Positions 20,092 through 31,253 of a stretch of DNA of 64,000 bases are shown in pieces; the first letter of the stretch is position 1; each line of letters opens with the position of its first letter. Source of the DNA: Owenia fusiformis (lineage: Eukaryota > Annelida > Polychaeta > Sabellida > Oweniidae); contig CAIIXF020000011.1 of assembly GCA_903813345.2 (NCBI GenBank), positions 26,280,166 through 26,344,165 of the forward strand, written 5' to 3'. The position numbers were made by a program, and so were the translations under genes. Under the pieces are notes generated by a model. The model was not told the DNA's origin. It saw nothing but the letters and a program-made list of their open reading frames with translations, and made no database searches.

Positions 20092-23000
20092 TCAATTAAC
20101 AATCAGCGCATGGAACGCTAATGGCTTGGGGACTTCATGCCCTTATCTTAAAACACTGCTATCTACTTCTGATATTGTATGTTTAAGTGAACATTGGTTA
20201 TATGAGAGTGGACTTGATAAGCTACGTAATTTTGATGATGATTTCGACTGTCTGGCCGTGAGTTGTAGTACGTTGAATTCCCTTGATCAGGGGTATTCGA
20301 TTGGAAGTGGTGGTGTCGCAATATTATGGAGACGCTCATTTTCTAGTATTATCCATCCTCAAAAAAGGTTAACAAACAGTGACCGATTTGTAATTGTAAA
20401 GATAATGGAACCAGGTTGTAAATGTTTATATATTGTCTCTGTCTATTTACCACAACGTAATTGTAAAACTTCAAATTTTGCAGAGGTAATTGATGAACTT
20501 GAGGAGTCTTTGAGCTCAATGAAGCAGGATGGAGATGTATTGCTGATAGGTGATGTTAATGCACATTTAGGGTGCTTATATGGCACTCGAGGTTCTGGTA
20601 AGATGAATAGGCATGGCAAATTACTTCATAACATGTGTATTAGGTGTAATTTAAAGGTAGTAGATCTTACAAACAAATGTACAGGTCCCGAATTTACGTT
20701 CTATAGAGAATATATTGGGAAATCCTATATTGATCACTGTCTAATTTCTGAGGAATGTCTAAATAGAGTAAAACATGTAAAGGTTCTTGATGAGGAACTG
20801 TTAAATACATCCGATCATTTGCCATTGCAGGTTGTTCTGGAGACTTCACCCACGGTGCCAATCACACACTCTACTGACAACACGACGGGTGCCAAACTGG
20901 CCTGGGAAAGATTTGATGCAGACGCAATCATTGAGAGATACACAATACCCCTTGGGAAAAAGGTACTTGACATTGTTGAGCGTTATGAGGCTAGGCATAA
21001 TTTATCAAACGAGGATTTAGATAAATGTTTTGATGAGCTTACTGTTACTCTGAAAGCTGTGTCTAATGAAGCTATTCCAAATAAGCGCTTTCAAAGACAC
21101 TTAAAGCCATACTGGACAGATGTCCTGAATAATCTATCGGGTGAAAAAAAGGCAGCGCACAGGTTATGGAAATCAGAAGGCAGGCCAAGAGATGCGGGTA
21201 ATGCTATTTGGATTAGGTACAAGGATACAAAGCGTAAGTTACGGAAAGAATTGAGGAGGGCGGAATATGCTTATGAGATGGAATGCCAAAATGAGATAGA
21301 CAATGCAAATGAGATCAGTATGAATCATTTTTGGTTTATAGTTAAGAAACGCAGAAAAGGAAAGAATAGTGGGAACTCGATCAGGAGTGACGATGGCACC
21401 ATACTGACGCAGGATGATGAGATTCGTAATGAGTGGATGACGTATTTCAAAACCTTAATGTCTTCTAAAGACGATGATAATTTTGACAGTGAACATCAGC
21501 GATATGTCGATGGGATGGTTAATGAAATGATGGAGCAGAGTAAGTTGAATGAGGATGAAGCCTTTAAGGAACCAATTAGCGAAGATGAAATGATGACGCT
21601 GATCAACTGTCTCTCAAGAAATAAAGCCACCGGATGGGATGGTATAAGCTCTGAGCATATACGGTTTGGGGGGCAGGTTGTAGTCAGATTACTTGTTACT
21701 TTATACAATGGTATTGTAAGTCTGGAGTATATACCAAGCAGCTTCAAATTGGGAGTGCTTTTACCAATTTTTAAAGGTGGAAACAAGGACAGTTTGGATA
21801 AAGACAATCATAGAGGGATTACTCTCATGACTACTTTCATGAAGCTACTAGAGAGGCTTATGATCAATAGGAGTAGGCGTGCACCAAGGAGCGAACTTAG
21901 ATGTAACATGCAAGCTGCAAATGAGAGTCAGGTGTCATGCCTCCATACGGCCTTTCTAACAAGGGAAGCAATAAGTCACGGCCTCGAGAATGGGGAGGAT
22001 GTTATTATCGTGGCTATTGATATTAGAAAAGCATTCGACACCGTGTGGCACAATGGCTTAATGTTTAAAATGTACAATATCGGAATCAATGGGAAATTGT
22101 GGAGACTATTGAGATTGTGTTATAACGATTACAAATGCGCCGTAAGATGCAATGATATGAAGCTCTCTGACCCGTTTAGCATCACCCAGGGTGTCCACCA
22201 AGGCGGACTCTACTCCATGGAGCTGTATGGGCAATACATGAACAGGCTATTGCTGAACATCATACAGTGCTCTAAGGGCTGCTCTGTAGGAGATATAATC
22301 TGTACGTGTCCCTCGTATGCGGACGATACGGTAATTATTGGTTATCACAAGAAGTCTGTACAGGAGGTGTTGAACTTAATGTACGATTATAGTTTGAAAT
22401 GGCGTTTTAACTTCCACCCTGACAAGTGCAAAGTGATTGTGTTTAGCAACAGGAGGGTACATGATCTTAAAATGGACCTTTTCTTTGGTAATAAAAAGCT
22501 TCAAACTGTAAACTCCACCCAACACGTTGGCCTCCCTCTTTCTAACTATAACAGCAACAAGGAGCTGATTGATACAGCTTTATCCAAAGGCAGGCGCGCT
22601 ATGAATGCGTACGTAGGTACTACAACGCATATGAAAAATGCTACAAATCCACTTACAGCCTCTAAATTGTATTGGTCCGTAAGCATTCCGTCGATAACGT
22701 ATGGCATGGAATTGGTGCCTCTTAGTGAGGCAGACTATAGAGCCTTAGACCAGGGCCATCGTAGCATATGTAAAAAGATACAAGGGTTACCAGTTCACAC
22801 ACCTGACGCAGCTGTTCTACCCCAGCTAGGATGGCAGACGATAACTTCAACAATTATAATCGCCAAATTGATGTTTTTGTGGCAGTTATTGTTTCTAATA
22901 TCTGGGTCTGTGTATCGCAGCATTGCTATCAAGAGAATTACAATGTACAGACATGGTGTTAAACTTAACAGACTGTCACCGTTGCGAGACATAATGGAGC

Positions 23001-23566
23001 TTGTGAATCGATATGGAATGACAGACATGATATATCAAGTACTGGACAATGGTGCAAATCCATCAAAATTGACATGGAAACGCCATGTGCAGAATGTGAT
23101 AAGGAATTGCGATTTGGATGGTTGGAGACACGAAGTTAACACATATAAAGAACTAACACTCTATAAGGAAGTTATCCAATGTGTGAAACCCTGTATATGG
23201 TGGACAATAGCTAGGAGTGATTCAAGGTTCATTAAAAGATGCAACTTAATGGTACGCTTAATGGTCGGACAAGGCCGCTTAAGAATTAACACAGGCGAAT
23301 GGGAGGGGATACCGTTGAGAGATAGGTTTTGTGAGAGCTGCTATGAGGAAATTGAAACGCTTGAACACTTTGTCTTAAAATGTAGACTGCACAATAGGGG
23401 CACATTAAATACAATTCTAGATGGAGTACCAAACATTAGTGCAATGTCAAATTCAATGAAACTGCGAGCTCTCTTCGGGGGAGACAACTGTATTAACGAA
23501 AGTGGACTTAAACGTGTGAGCACTATTATACAGAACATGTACCTCGCCCGGATTGGAGTCAATTAG
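20075..23566 (+). CDS. LINE ORF2: AP-type endonuclease and reverse transcriptase, 1163 aa
   Basis: It starts with ATG at 20075 inside the last codons of ORF1 (17-base overlap, different frame), which suggests termination-reinitiation. Residues 8-255 are an exonuclease-endonuclease-phosphatase domain with the expected active-site residues: N14 (SAWNANGLG), E39 (CLSEHW), Y124, D160 and N162 (GDVNAHLG), D220-H221 (YIDHCLI) and S246-D247-H248. The reverse transcriptase spans about 540-830: LPIFKGG near 562, AIDIRKAFD near 646, QGVHQGG near 708 and the catalytic YADD at 748-751. A C-terminal C-x2-C-x8-H-x4-C knuckle begins at C1086. The enzyme would nick target DNA and copy element RNA from the 3' nick. 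There are no stops or frameshifts. Frames on the opposite strand are shadows. Confidence 0.95.
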   Translation: MNMKVNQLTISAWNANGLGTSCPYLKTLLSTSDIVCLSEHWLYESGLDKLRNFDDDFDCLAVSCSTLNSLDQGYSIGSGGVAILWRRSFSSIIHPQKRLTNSDRFVIVKIMEPGCKCLYIVSVYLPQRNCKTSNFAEVIDELEESLSSMKQDGDVLLIGDVNAHLGCLYGTRGSGKMNRHGKLLHNMCIRCNLKVVDLTNKCTGPEFTFYREYIGKSYIDHCLISEECLNRVKHVKVLDEELLNTSDHLPLQVVLETSPTVPITHSTDNTTGAKLAWERFDADAIIERYTIPLGKKVLDIVERYEARHNLSNEDLDKCFDELTVTLKAVSNEAIPNKRFQRHLKPYWTDVLNNLSGEKKAAHRLWKSEGRPRDAGNAIWIRYKDTKRKLRKELRRAEYAYEMECQNEIDNANEISMNHFWFIVKKRRKGKNSGNSIRSDDGTILTQDDEIRNEWMTYFKTLMSSKDDDNFDSEHQRYVDGMVNEMMEQSKLNEDEAFKEPISEDEMMTLINCLSRNKATGWDGISSEHIRFGGQVVVRLLVTLYNGIVSLEYIPSSFKLGVLLPIFKGGNKDSLDKDNHRGITLMTTFMKLLERLMINRSRRAPRSELRCNMQAANESQVSCLHTAFLTREAISHGLENGEDVIIVAIDIRKAFDTVWHNGLMFKMYNIGINGKLWRLLRLCYNDYKCAVRCNDMKLSDPFSITQGVHQGGLYSMELYGQYMNRLLLNIIQCSKGCSVGDIICTCPSYADDTVIIGYHKKSVQEVLNLMYDYSLKWRFNFHPDKCKVIVFSNRRVHDLKMDLFFGNKKLQTVNSTQHVGLPLSNYNSNKELIDTALSKGRRAMNAYVGTTTHMKNATNPLTASKLYWSVSIPSITYGMELVPLSEADYRALDQGHRSICKKIQGLPVHTPDAAVLPQLGWQTITSTIIIAKLMFLWQLLFLISGSVYRSIAIKRITMYRHGVKLNRLSPLRDIMELVNRYGMTDMIYQVLDNGANPSKLTWKRHVQNVIRNCDLDGWRHEVNTYKELTLYKEVIQCVKPCIWWTIARSDSRFIKRCNLMVRLMVGQGRLRINTGEWEGIPLRDRFCESCYEEIETLEHFVLKCRLHNRGTLNTILDGVPNISAMSNSMKLRALFGGDNCINESGLKRVSTIIQNMYLARIGVN

Positions 23567-23995
23567 ATTTACTTGGGATAGCTATGGCCTAGTATAAGTT
23601 AATAGGCATATATAAACAGGCCGCCCCCCCCCCTACAATGAGTGTGTGATGGGTACCGTGTGTGACCAACGGAACGTCAGTTATCATAGAATACAGGTGT
23701 ATTTTCATAAGGAAAATTTTTATTTTGTCAAATCATGTATAGCTCAATGAATTGCATACAATATTTTAACACGTAGCAAGAATGACCTCCTGGTCATGCA
23801 ACATCGACCTTGGGGAAGATGTATGCGGTTCCAAGTATTTCATAGCTTATATTCATATTTGTGTATTATACCTACTCTTATCAATTCTCAGATCTTACTT
23901 ATAATGTTATTGGTGTTTATTAGAGTTCTATTTTGTCTATTGTTTATATTTTGATACGCATCCAATAATACTGTAATATATAATTATTATATTAT

Positions 23996-24040
23996 CTCCA
24001 ATCAATGGAGGGAAAATAAATCTAATAATAATAATAATAA
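23996..24040 (+). repeat. LINE 3' terminus: stem-loop and (TAA)6 tail
   Basis: CTCCA-atcaa-TGGAG (23996-24010) forms a small hairpin just before AATAAATC and six TAA units (24023-24040). LINE reverse transcriptases commonly recognise a 3' stem-loop and a short tandem tail, so this marks the functional 3' end. A C10 run in the 3' UTR near 23622 is also present. Confidence 0.75.
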
Positions 24041-24383
24041 CTGGAACTCAAACGATCACATGGTCACTTTTCGGGTTGACATGTATAAAATCGTTTAAAT
24101 CGTTTATGCAAAGCATTTTCATAAAAGGTCCAACAATCTTTTCTAAACCTTACGAAATTGCAAAAGATTACTTGTTTCAATATAAACTACTTCTTACCCT
24201 TGCCAAATCGTTGGCGTTTTCTTACTGCATCAGCACGAAAGATGAGTATCAATCCAATGTAGAAACACATTGACGGTATTGCAGTACATGCATCCTCTGT
24301 TCATCGTATATTTAGGTATCAATATAAGCATATAACAAGGGCTATATGATAAAGACCGAATGCACCAAAAATAGACGCATCAT
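24041..24383. other. No gene; flank of the LINE
   Basis: AT-rich sequence between the LINE tail and a partial copy of repeat E. Nothing recognisable. Confidence 0.4.
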
Positions 24384-24583
24384 GCTAAAACTGTGTATAA
24401 ACGCTTCGGTTGCTACTCGCAGAATAACACGATCCCATCGTGCATCCACTCACATAACCTACTCATGATCACATCATGTTATCCAATCAGTTGAAATCGC
24501 GTTCGATTTCACTAACGCTAAGACGTTATATCAACCGGAAATAAAATAATTCAACTCTAATTTCAAACGTGTTGAATTTTAAT
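24384..24583 (+). repeat. Dispersed repeat E, copy 3 (3' ~200 bp only)
   Basis: It is almost identical to 13492-13691 and 25318-25516, running from CTAAAACTGTGTATAAACGC to GTGTTGAATTTTAA. All three copies stop being similar at the same point, which marks the family's 3' boundary. Confidence 0.8.
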
Positions 24584-24739
24584 TCCTTAATAGACTGTCG
24601 TAATATGCGACATTGTTGGTCACAAAAGACAAAAATTCCGTGATTATCACAATAATACACGACCGGACTACAAAAATCATACGCTCTTCTAAAACTATTG
24701 TGATGAATTAATACAAATTTATCTCGTATTGCAACAAAA

Positions 24740-25516
24740 GCAAAAGTACAATTCTTCGAAACGTTGTAAATCTAAATACTATCTGTTTAATATAAAATGC
24801 AATTAGTTGACGAGCACTTCTCTTAATGTGTTTGTCACACTGATATAACACAAATACTGTAAATGTTGTTAAGGAACACAACTATCATCTTAAAATACCA
24901 AAATTGATGCCCTTCTGGAAATAGATATTACATATCTAAAAATATGAAGGACTTTCGGATATAATCAATATCTTTAAAAGCAAAACTTTGTGCCTTCCTT
25001 GAAACAATATGACAGAAACGCACTTAAATACATATTTATTCACTTAGATTCAATGCGCTTTCAGTAAAAAGCCATGCCTTGAGTTTACAGGTTACATCAA
25101 CGTCAGAACACGTATACTTCATTCAAAAACGTTGATTTGGTCAACAGCACTAAAGAAAGTGTTCATTGACTTCAATATGAAAAACTTTAGTTTATCGACC
25201 TGACACCGTTAAAACCCAGATCAAAATCTTTGTGACTTTCGAAAGGGAAAAGGTATGCCTCCTCGAACTATAAAACTAAATTTTCGAATCGGTTGTATGA
25301 CAACTTACAACAACATTAACTAAAACTGTGTATAAACGCTTCGGTTGCTACTCGCAGAATAACACGATCCCATCGTGTATCCACTCACATAACCTACTCA
25401 TGATCACATCATGTTATCCAATCAGTTGAAATCGCGTTCGATTTCACTAACGCTAAGACGTTATATCAACCGGAAATAAAATAATTCAACTCTAATTTCA
25501 AACGTGTTGAATTTTA
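24740..25516 (+). repeat. Dispersed repeat E, copy 2 (empty site for the 2.87-kb element)
   Basis: It aligns with 9899-9948 plus 12822-13691. The left 50 bp have one difference from copy 1, and the junction reads CTGTTTAATATAAA with a single TTA at 24787-24789. It also lacks about 145 bp present in copy 1 between GCCTTGAGTTT and CAGGTTACATCAACG. Confidence 0.85.
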
Positions 25517-27590
25517 AGTAATTAAACCGGTAGTGATTTTACGTCATCTTCCCAGTTGGTGGCAAATAATTCAAAATGGTCATCGTTTTTATTGCTGGAA
25601 AATCACATTCGTTATGATGATCACGTACCACACGTTTGAATGTGGTCACGAGAATAGAAAATGTGAGCCCGGTTCGTACTGCTACATAGGCAATTTACTA
25701 ATTTGAAACATAGCAAAATGAAGTTCTTGAATTATTTTGAATTTCAACTATCGAATTCAATATCTTGAATAACTAGCTAGTCGGAGAAATGTTCACAAAA
25801 ACAATGGCTCCAACTTATATAATATAGGGAAGTCCAAATAGGGTTTAATTAAAATATATCATTTATTCAAAAAGAGACAATTCGTACCACACAGAGTAAT
25901 CCACGCCGAGTGTTTTCTGCAGGCCAAATCTGCATAGGGTATTTACAGATGTATCATTCTGTCTGTAATTCCCAAACTGAATTGATAAAAGAATAAAATG
26001 ATTGGTCGACATGCCCCGCCATTATGAGAAATCCTTTAATCGACATAATCTAAAACTACTCATCTAAATAGGGCGAAGTGACTTCCTGAGAAAAATGTAT
26101 TTATTCTTAGTACAATACCAGCTGGCCGTAACCTCACATAATCGTAATCCTTGGTCCGTGACAATGTTTGTATCCGTTTCCTATTATCTGTTGGCCTACA
26201 TCTGAAGGAGTAAAAATGGGCGAAAACCGCTAAATTACAAGTTTCTATTTGAAAATCATATGAGATTTTACAATCGGGTAGATCTTTTCGCAGACAGACC
26301 TAACGAGACCGAATTACGTAAATCCTTTGCTACACAGGGTGTCCCATAAGTAATGATGATTATGGTCTAAAATTGCTATTTGATAAGGAAATAAAACGCT
26401 GAACAGTTTTCAGTAGAGGAGCCTACAAAAAACGATAAGCGTTAATAGGAACATTTCGCGAACGTTTATGAACGTCGAGAAATCACTCTTTAGAGTGAAA
26501 AGAGGAAGATATTCTGAATTTTGACGCTCCTGTGATCGGAGGATGGAGCCTTTCCAAAGCTATAATTTTTCTCGTCTGAAAGAGTATATCAAGTCAAGGT
26601 AGAGCATACAGAAAATGATGATTACGTCGAAAACAATAAAGAGCGAAAAAGATAAGTTGGCAATTGACAGTCACTGACCGTATTACATACTAATAATCTA
26701 AAAACAATTAATTTAGGTTGTGTTCTATGACATTGATCTTGGGGGAATGTCCGAGAGATATTGTCAATTCTCTCGCAAACAAGATTTTCTATTTTAGCTG
26801 ACTTCTACATTAATTACATTACGTTTTCTAAAACCAAGTGGAATTTGCGACGGATACTTTGAATATATAGACTAAAGCTAGAGGTCGATCTAACATTAAT
26901 GCAATGTGAAGAATGTGTTTTTAGCCATATCGAATAGATTTCTTAGATGGCCATTTATTAGTTATAAATATGCTTTCATTACTTGAAAAATTGGAATGAG
27001 AAAACCATGCAGCAGACTATTTGGCAGTCATTACATTATTGTTGGGGATTGGTTAGATGATGGTGGTTGATAATCTGGACCATTGAATCGCCTAGTTTTC
27101 TACGAGCGATAAAATGAATACGTTCGGATAGACAAAACGTTATATCAAAAAAAGTTCGGTTTGTTATCCGTCTCCGTTTTTAGTACCCTTTCATTTTGTT
27201 TTCTATGTTCGTTATGTAAAAATAATTTGCATTAAAAGTTGTACGGAAATTACCACCAACAGTACAAAATCGAAGATATCATTACAATAAAATATTATAA
27301 AGATAACAGAACAAAATCACTTAAAATTAGCATAGGACATTTTTAGTTGAACGTAACCTAATTTGACGTAAATATCCCATTAGTTAACATCTCAATAAAG
27401 GTTGAAGGCAAAACGACACATTCGTCTCTTTGTCACATAACTTTTATTTTCAACATACGATATTAAGGTGATGTCATTCTGGACGATTGTTAATTTACCG
27501 TTTAAAACTAGAAAATACATAAAAGTTTATACCAAGTCAGGTGTATAACACAAATTGATAAATCACATACTTGGGATAGGGATGATATCA
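25517..27590. other. No gene; one solitary mariner-like end at 26335
   Basis: AT-rich sequence. CAGGGTGTCCCATAAGT at 26335-26351 looks like a mariner-type terminus, but no matching inverted end was found downstream, so it is probably a truncated relic. Nothing else could be supported. Confidence 0.45.
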
Positions 27591-27666
27591 GGGATGATAT
27601 TGGAATTAGCGGGATGATATCAGGTTTGATATCGATATCATCCCGCTAGTATTCGGATATCATCCC
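27591..27666. repeat. 76-bp palindrome of GGGATGATATC words
   Basis: The inner stem is perfect: TAGCGGGATGATATC (27607-27621) against GATATCATCCCGCTA (27634-27648). An outer pair GGGATGATATTGGAAT (27591-27606) against ATTCGGATATCATCCC (27651-27666) extends it with few mismatches. It would make a long cruciform or RNA hairpin. Related words occur just outside (27581-27590 and near 27842). Confidence 0.85.
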
Positions 27667-28667
27667 GCCCGAGGAAATCTTTTGAGACTTCGTTTCGTCC
27701 TTTTCACACTCACAACGTTTACTAAATTACTAATTTCCAAACAATATTAACGTTTGTATTTCCAAAATTACTAAATTATTGTTTTCTCATCAAACAAATA
27801 TTTCGATATTTCTCTCGGTCGCTGCATTCCCTCGGAAAATATTGATATCATCCGTGTGATATTCCCCATATCAAATCCCTCCTGGTGAACAACTTTTTTA
27901 TCTGGACATCCAAAGGGGACAATATACGTCGGCATTGTTACTCAGTCTTAAATGTCTCTCGAGTATATGATATCGTTTAACTTCTGTGATCGCTTTCAAA
28001 ATATTTTTGTTTTGTACACAAAAAACCTGTCGTTTCCAGATCAACTTGATTATAGGACTCCCTTCAAATGTCAATACCGCTGTGGCCTATGTAATCATTT
28101 TCTGATAAAGGTTGTCGTTGGCCTAGCTGTTGGGTACGAAAAATAATGTTTGGTATCAACATGTTTACAGAGTTAAACTTGAAGATAAATTTTACCTCGA
28201 CCCTATGCCTGATATCCCCAACGGATTAACTCCCTGGCCATGACCGGCTCCCACTTAGGAGAGCTGTACCTGCGTAGATTTAGACTATCAAGGGCCAGCA
28301 GCACAGGCCCCGGGACACAAGGCAAGGACGTCCATTAGTAGACTTTTACTTACTCTGTACTTAACTTAATCTGTAATTATTTCGACTTTCATCCAATTAG
28401 TCACCACATTATTAACTGAAGTATATTTCCTACTTAATTTAACATTATGATATCAATTTAACAGCAGCAATTTAGCGAATTAACTTCCGGTGAATAACCC
28501 ATGCATAATATTGCAGGTCCCAGGGGCGATTTATTAGACAGGTATGACAAGGAGTTTTAATTCTCGACCTAAGTATTTATTTGACATAGTGATTAGCATC
28601 ATGAGTGATCAATTAACCTGATGATGTTGTTTAACCGTATTTACAGATTAACTAGCTTTAGCAAACT
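27667..28667. other. No supported gene; GC-richer patch at 28200-28340
   Basis: The patch contains a 33-codon frame starting MTGSHLGELYLRRF (ATG near 28240) in a locally GC-rich context unlike its surroundings. It could be a degenerate exon or retroelement fragment, but it is too short to call. Confidence 0.3.
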
Positions 28668-28962
28668 GGAATAGCCTGACAACGGTTAAGTCAGTTGCCG
28701 TTGTCACAAATGGCGGACATAACCGTCGCTTCAACCCTTCAATCACTTGGTCCTCGTTTCATGGGACTTTATCGTCGTTAATCCTGTGTATGTATTAAGC
28801 TCTTGTGATAAAGTATCATATGAAATCCCAATTTCGATCAAATTGGGTCGTGAATCGCCACAATTTAGCGTCTTCGATATCGTCAATGAATGAATTTGGG
28901 ATAATTCACAAAGACAACGGCACATGGTAAATTATTTAAATCGACCGTTGTCAGGCTATTCC
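28668..28962. mobile_element. MITE-like element, 295 bp
   Basis: GGAATAGCCTGACAACGGT on the left is matched by ACCGTTGTCAGGCTATTCC on the right, a perfect 19-bp inverted repeat. No clear target duplication and no coding capacity (a 60-residue minus-strand frame inside is not family-like). Confidence 0.75.
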
Positions 28963-31253
28963 GGTGTGTTTAGGGAAAAGGTCGATAACATTATTATTGA
29001 ACTTCCAAACATGTCATCGCCTTGGATGGGGTGGGGGGGGGGGTGTAATCTGATACGAATTTCGTGAATGCTTTAAGTCCTCTAATTTGAAGCAAAATGC
29101 CAAAAGTTCTTCAATTCTGCAAATCAAATATTGAGATAGTCCCCTAGTGTTGATAAATTGTTGATCCATATACTCAAGTTCATTGGTTCTGGCAAGGGTG
29201 AAGTACAAATCAGGCTTTAAATGATAAATGTTAGATTCCCAACTACATTCGTAAACAACGTTTGTGCTTGGTTATATATAAAGCGATTCAGTGAAGTTGT
29301 TTTACCACATGTCGACATTCTGAGTGCCTCGGCAATTCTACTAGGAGAAACACCATGGAGATAAAAATCAAATTAAAGTCCAGCTGATTCCGTGATCCCG
29401 CCTCGTTTTCATCTCGAAAACGAGCTTCGGCTGTCAAGTTTCCATATATGCTTCATTTGAAACTGACGAGGAATGCGAGCAAGTTGTATTAGACAGGTGC
29501 CAATTACCTTTAAGATCAATTATCTAAGTTTTCACACTTTTAGGAAGAAACAAAGTGCCTAACCGTATCCCTCTAGCCTATTATTTTATTATGCGAGGAC
29601 AATAAAAATCAAAACAAGGGAAGTATGTGATGAACGCTAATCGGACAACAAGTGCTATGCTATCATAATAGTAATGACGGCAACGTTATCTTTGAACTTC
29701 AGGCAAAAGGAAATTAAAAACAAGTTTTTGAAGCCATAGGTTTCCTAGGATGCGTTTGTAAAAAAGAAATGAGGAACAATCTCTTGAAATTCCAATCAAG
29801 TATTATCATTCTATACACTACATCTTGGATAGCGTTATTATTTTATTACGACTAGTTCTCCAGTGGTTGGCTGACAGAAGAGCAGAGAGAGAATTAATTT
29901 ATTTAGTTTCGCGCGAGGCATTGGTCTGGAATGAGGTAAAGTTAGAAAGAGATACCGAAGTACTTGGACTATCAATTAGCAACATAAACAAGGTAGGCTA
30001 CTTTTTTCTTTTAAACCCAAAACAAATTGTGGAAACTAACATACATGTACAGATAACAGTTTTCATCTGTTTTTTTTGCGTTGAGAAATTGTATGAAGTC
30101 GATGAATGAAAATAATGATTTGAATCGATTCCATGATCCAGTTGCATGCAGTCATCAAGATTCTCAATTAAAACCATACATTACTTTGATAGACAGCCTT
30201 AATTAAAGTCATTCAGTTATCTTTAATTGAAGCTGCAGTATATGGATGACTGAAAAATCTCAAAGAACTTTTTTAATTGAATAACCACGTCGATTATGTA
30301 ATTTTTACTGTAAATAATTAATATTTTTAATTGTAATTTTTTATTAAAAGAACAACAAAATTACATTGAAGCATTATCGAAAAATTAAACCGCGGTTTCA
30401 ATCACAGTTTGGATTGGGTTTCCTCAAAGTGTCACTCAAACACAAGTCTTTCAGATTACCTGTAATGTAGACTACATGAAATTGTTAGCACATGAAACTT
30501 AACCTACACTGTATACATGCAGCCATCTGGATAGTATTCAGAACTTACAGCAGTTTACGCCAAAGCAATGAAAACACGCATTGTTTTTTTGTTAGTGAAC
30601 AGCTTCAGCCAGTGGTTGTTCATAAAAAACCATCAGACTGGTTGGTTACTAAACAAGCGTTTTATCAACAGACACCTATAAACTGACACACATATTCGTA
30701 AATGAAGCACACGTTACAATGTATAGAAGTAACCAAACGCTTTAAAACCAAACAAGTGAGATCATATTTAAGAACTTAACAGTCTGACGGATTTTTAGGA
30801 GGAATAGAATTAAGGTGTTCTTGATCAGGAGATTTTAGAATTTAAACAAACCGAGGCATTTCTTGAATTGTGGTTGCCTCTAGAGCCTCTAGTAATGGTC
30901 ATAAACGAAGATATTTTAGGAACTATAAACACATAGCCTGGCAAACGAGTCCCCTTCTTATCAAAGTTACCTTCATAAAAACCCAGCAATAAGAAACTGT
31001 GACGACGTCTAGTGAAATAAACAAGAACCGCTTCATCAGAAAAATATCTTGACTGCGGGAGCAACATAATAGAGAGCATGGCATATAAAATTGAAACGAC
31101 AACGTATGCGTATAAATCACCCATATACATTGCATGTAGCTTTCTCTTCGTTCAGTTACATTTTTTACTTAGACTACACCACAGCATGTTTTATGTCATT
31201 AATAGTTTTCTAGCTTGTTTTCTGATATGTATTTTAAAAATGCTTGTTTCCTA
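28963..31253. other. No supported gene
   Basis: A G-run (G11) lies near 29031. A frame at 29825-29998 on the plus strand (containing LVLQWLADRRAERELIY) ends at a plausible donor AAG|GTAGGC near 29993 and is preceded by a possible acceptor, so it could be an exon. Frames of this length are expected by chance at this base composition. Two overlapping minus-strand frames at 30825-31135 have no family features. Confidence 0.3.

Larger units (their letters stand above)
18403..24040 (+). mobile_element. Two-ORF APE-type non-LTR retrotransposon (LINE), apparently intact
   Basis: It consists of ORF1 (RNA-binding-type protein), ORF2 (endonuclease and reverse transcriptase) and a 3' UTR of about 450 bp ending in a stem-loop and (TAA)6. 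ORF2 overlaps the end of ORF1 by 17 bases. Both frames are open throughout, which suggests a young copy. The left boundary given is that of the ORF1 frame; the true 5' UTR end is unknown. No RNase H domain was noticed. The TAA tail and the C-x2-C-x8-H-x4-C motif fit the broad CR1/L2/I assemblage, but the clade cannot be fixed by eye. Confidence 0.9.

Noticed and set aside
21496-21807. Minus-strand frames opposite the LINE ORFs
   Set aside because: They are shadows of the strongly supported ORF2 (others likewise at 18.4-20 kb and 22.8-23.6 kb).
24041-24060. Target-site duplication of the LINE (ACTGGAACTCAAACG)
   Set aside because: No matching sequence was found upstream of 18403, so the 5' end and duplication could not be established.
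26335-26351. Complete mariner element starting at CAGGGTGTCCC
   Set aside because: No inverted partner end or transposase remnant was found downstream, so only a solitary end can be reported.
28200-28340. GC-rich patch with a 33-codon frame
   Set aside because: It is too short to distinguish an exon or retroelement fragment from chance.
29825-29998. Possible exon ending at AAG|GTAGGC, faintly MADF-like wording
   Set aside because: The resemblance is too weak and the length is within chance expectation.
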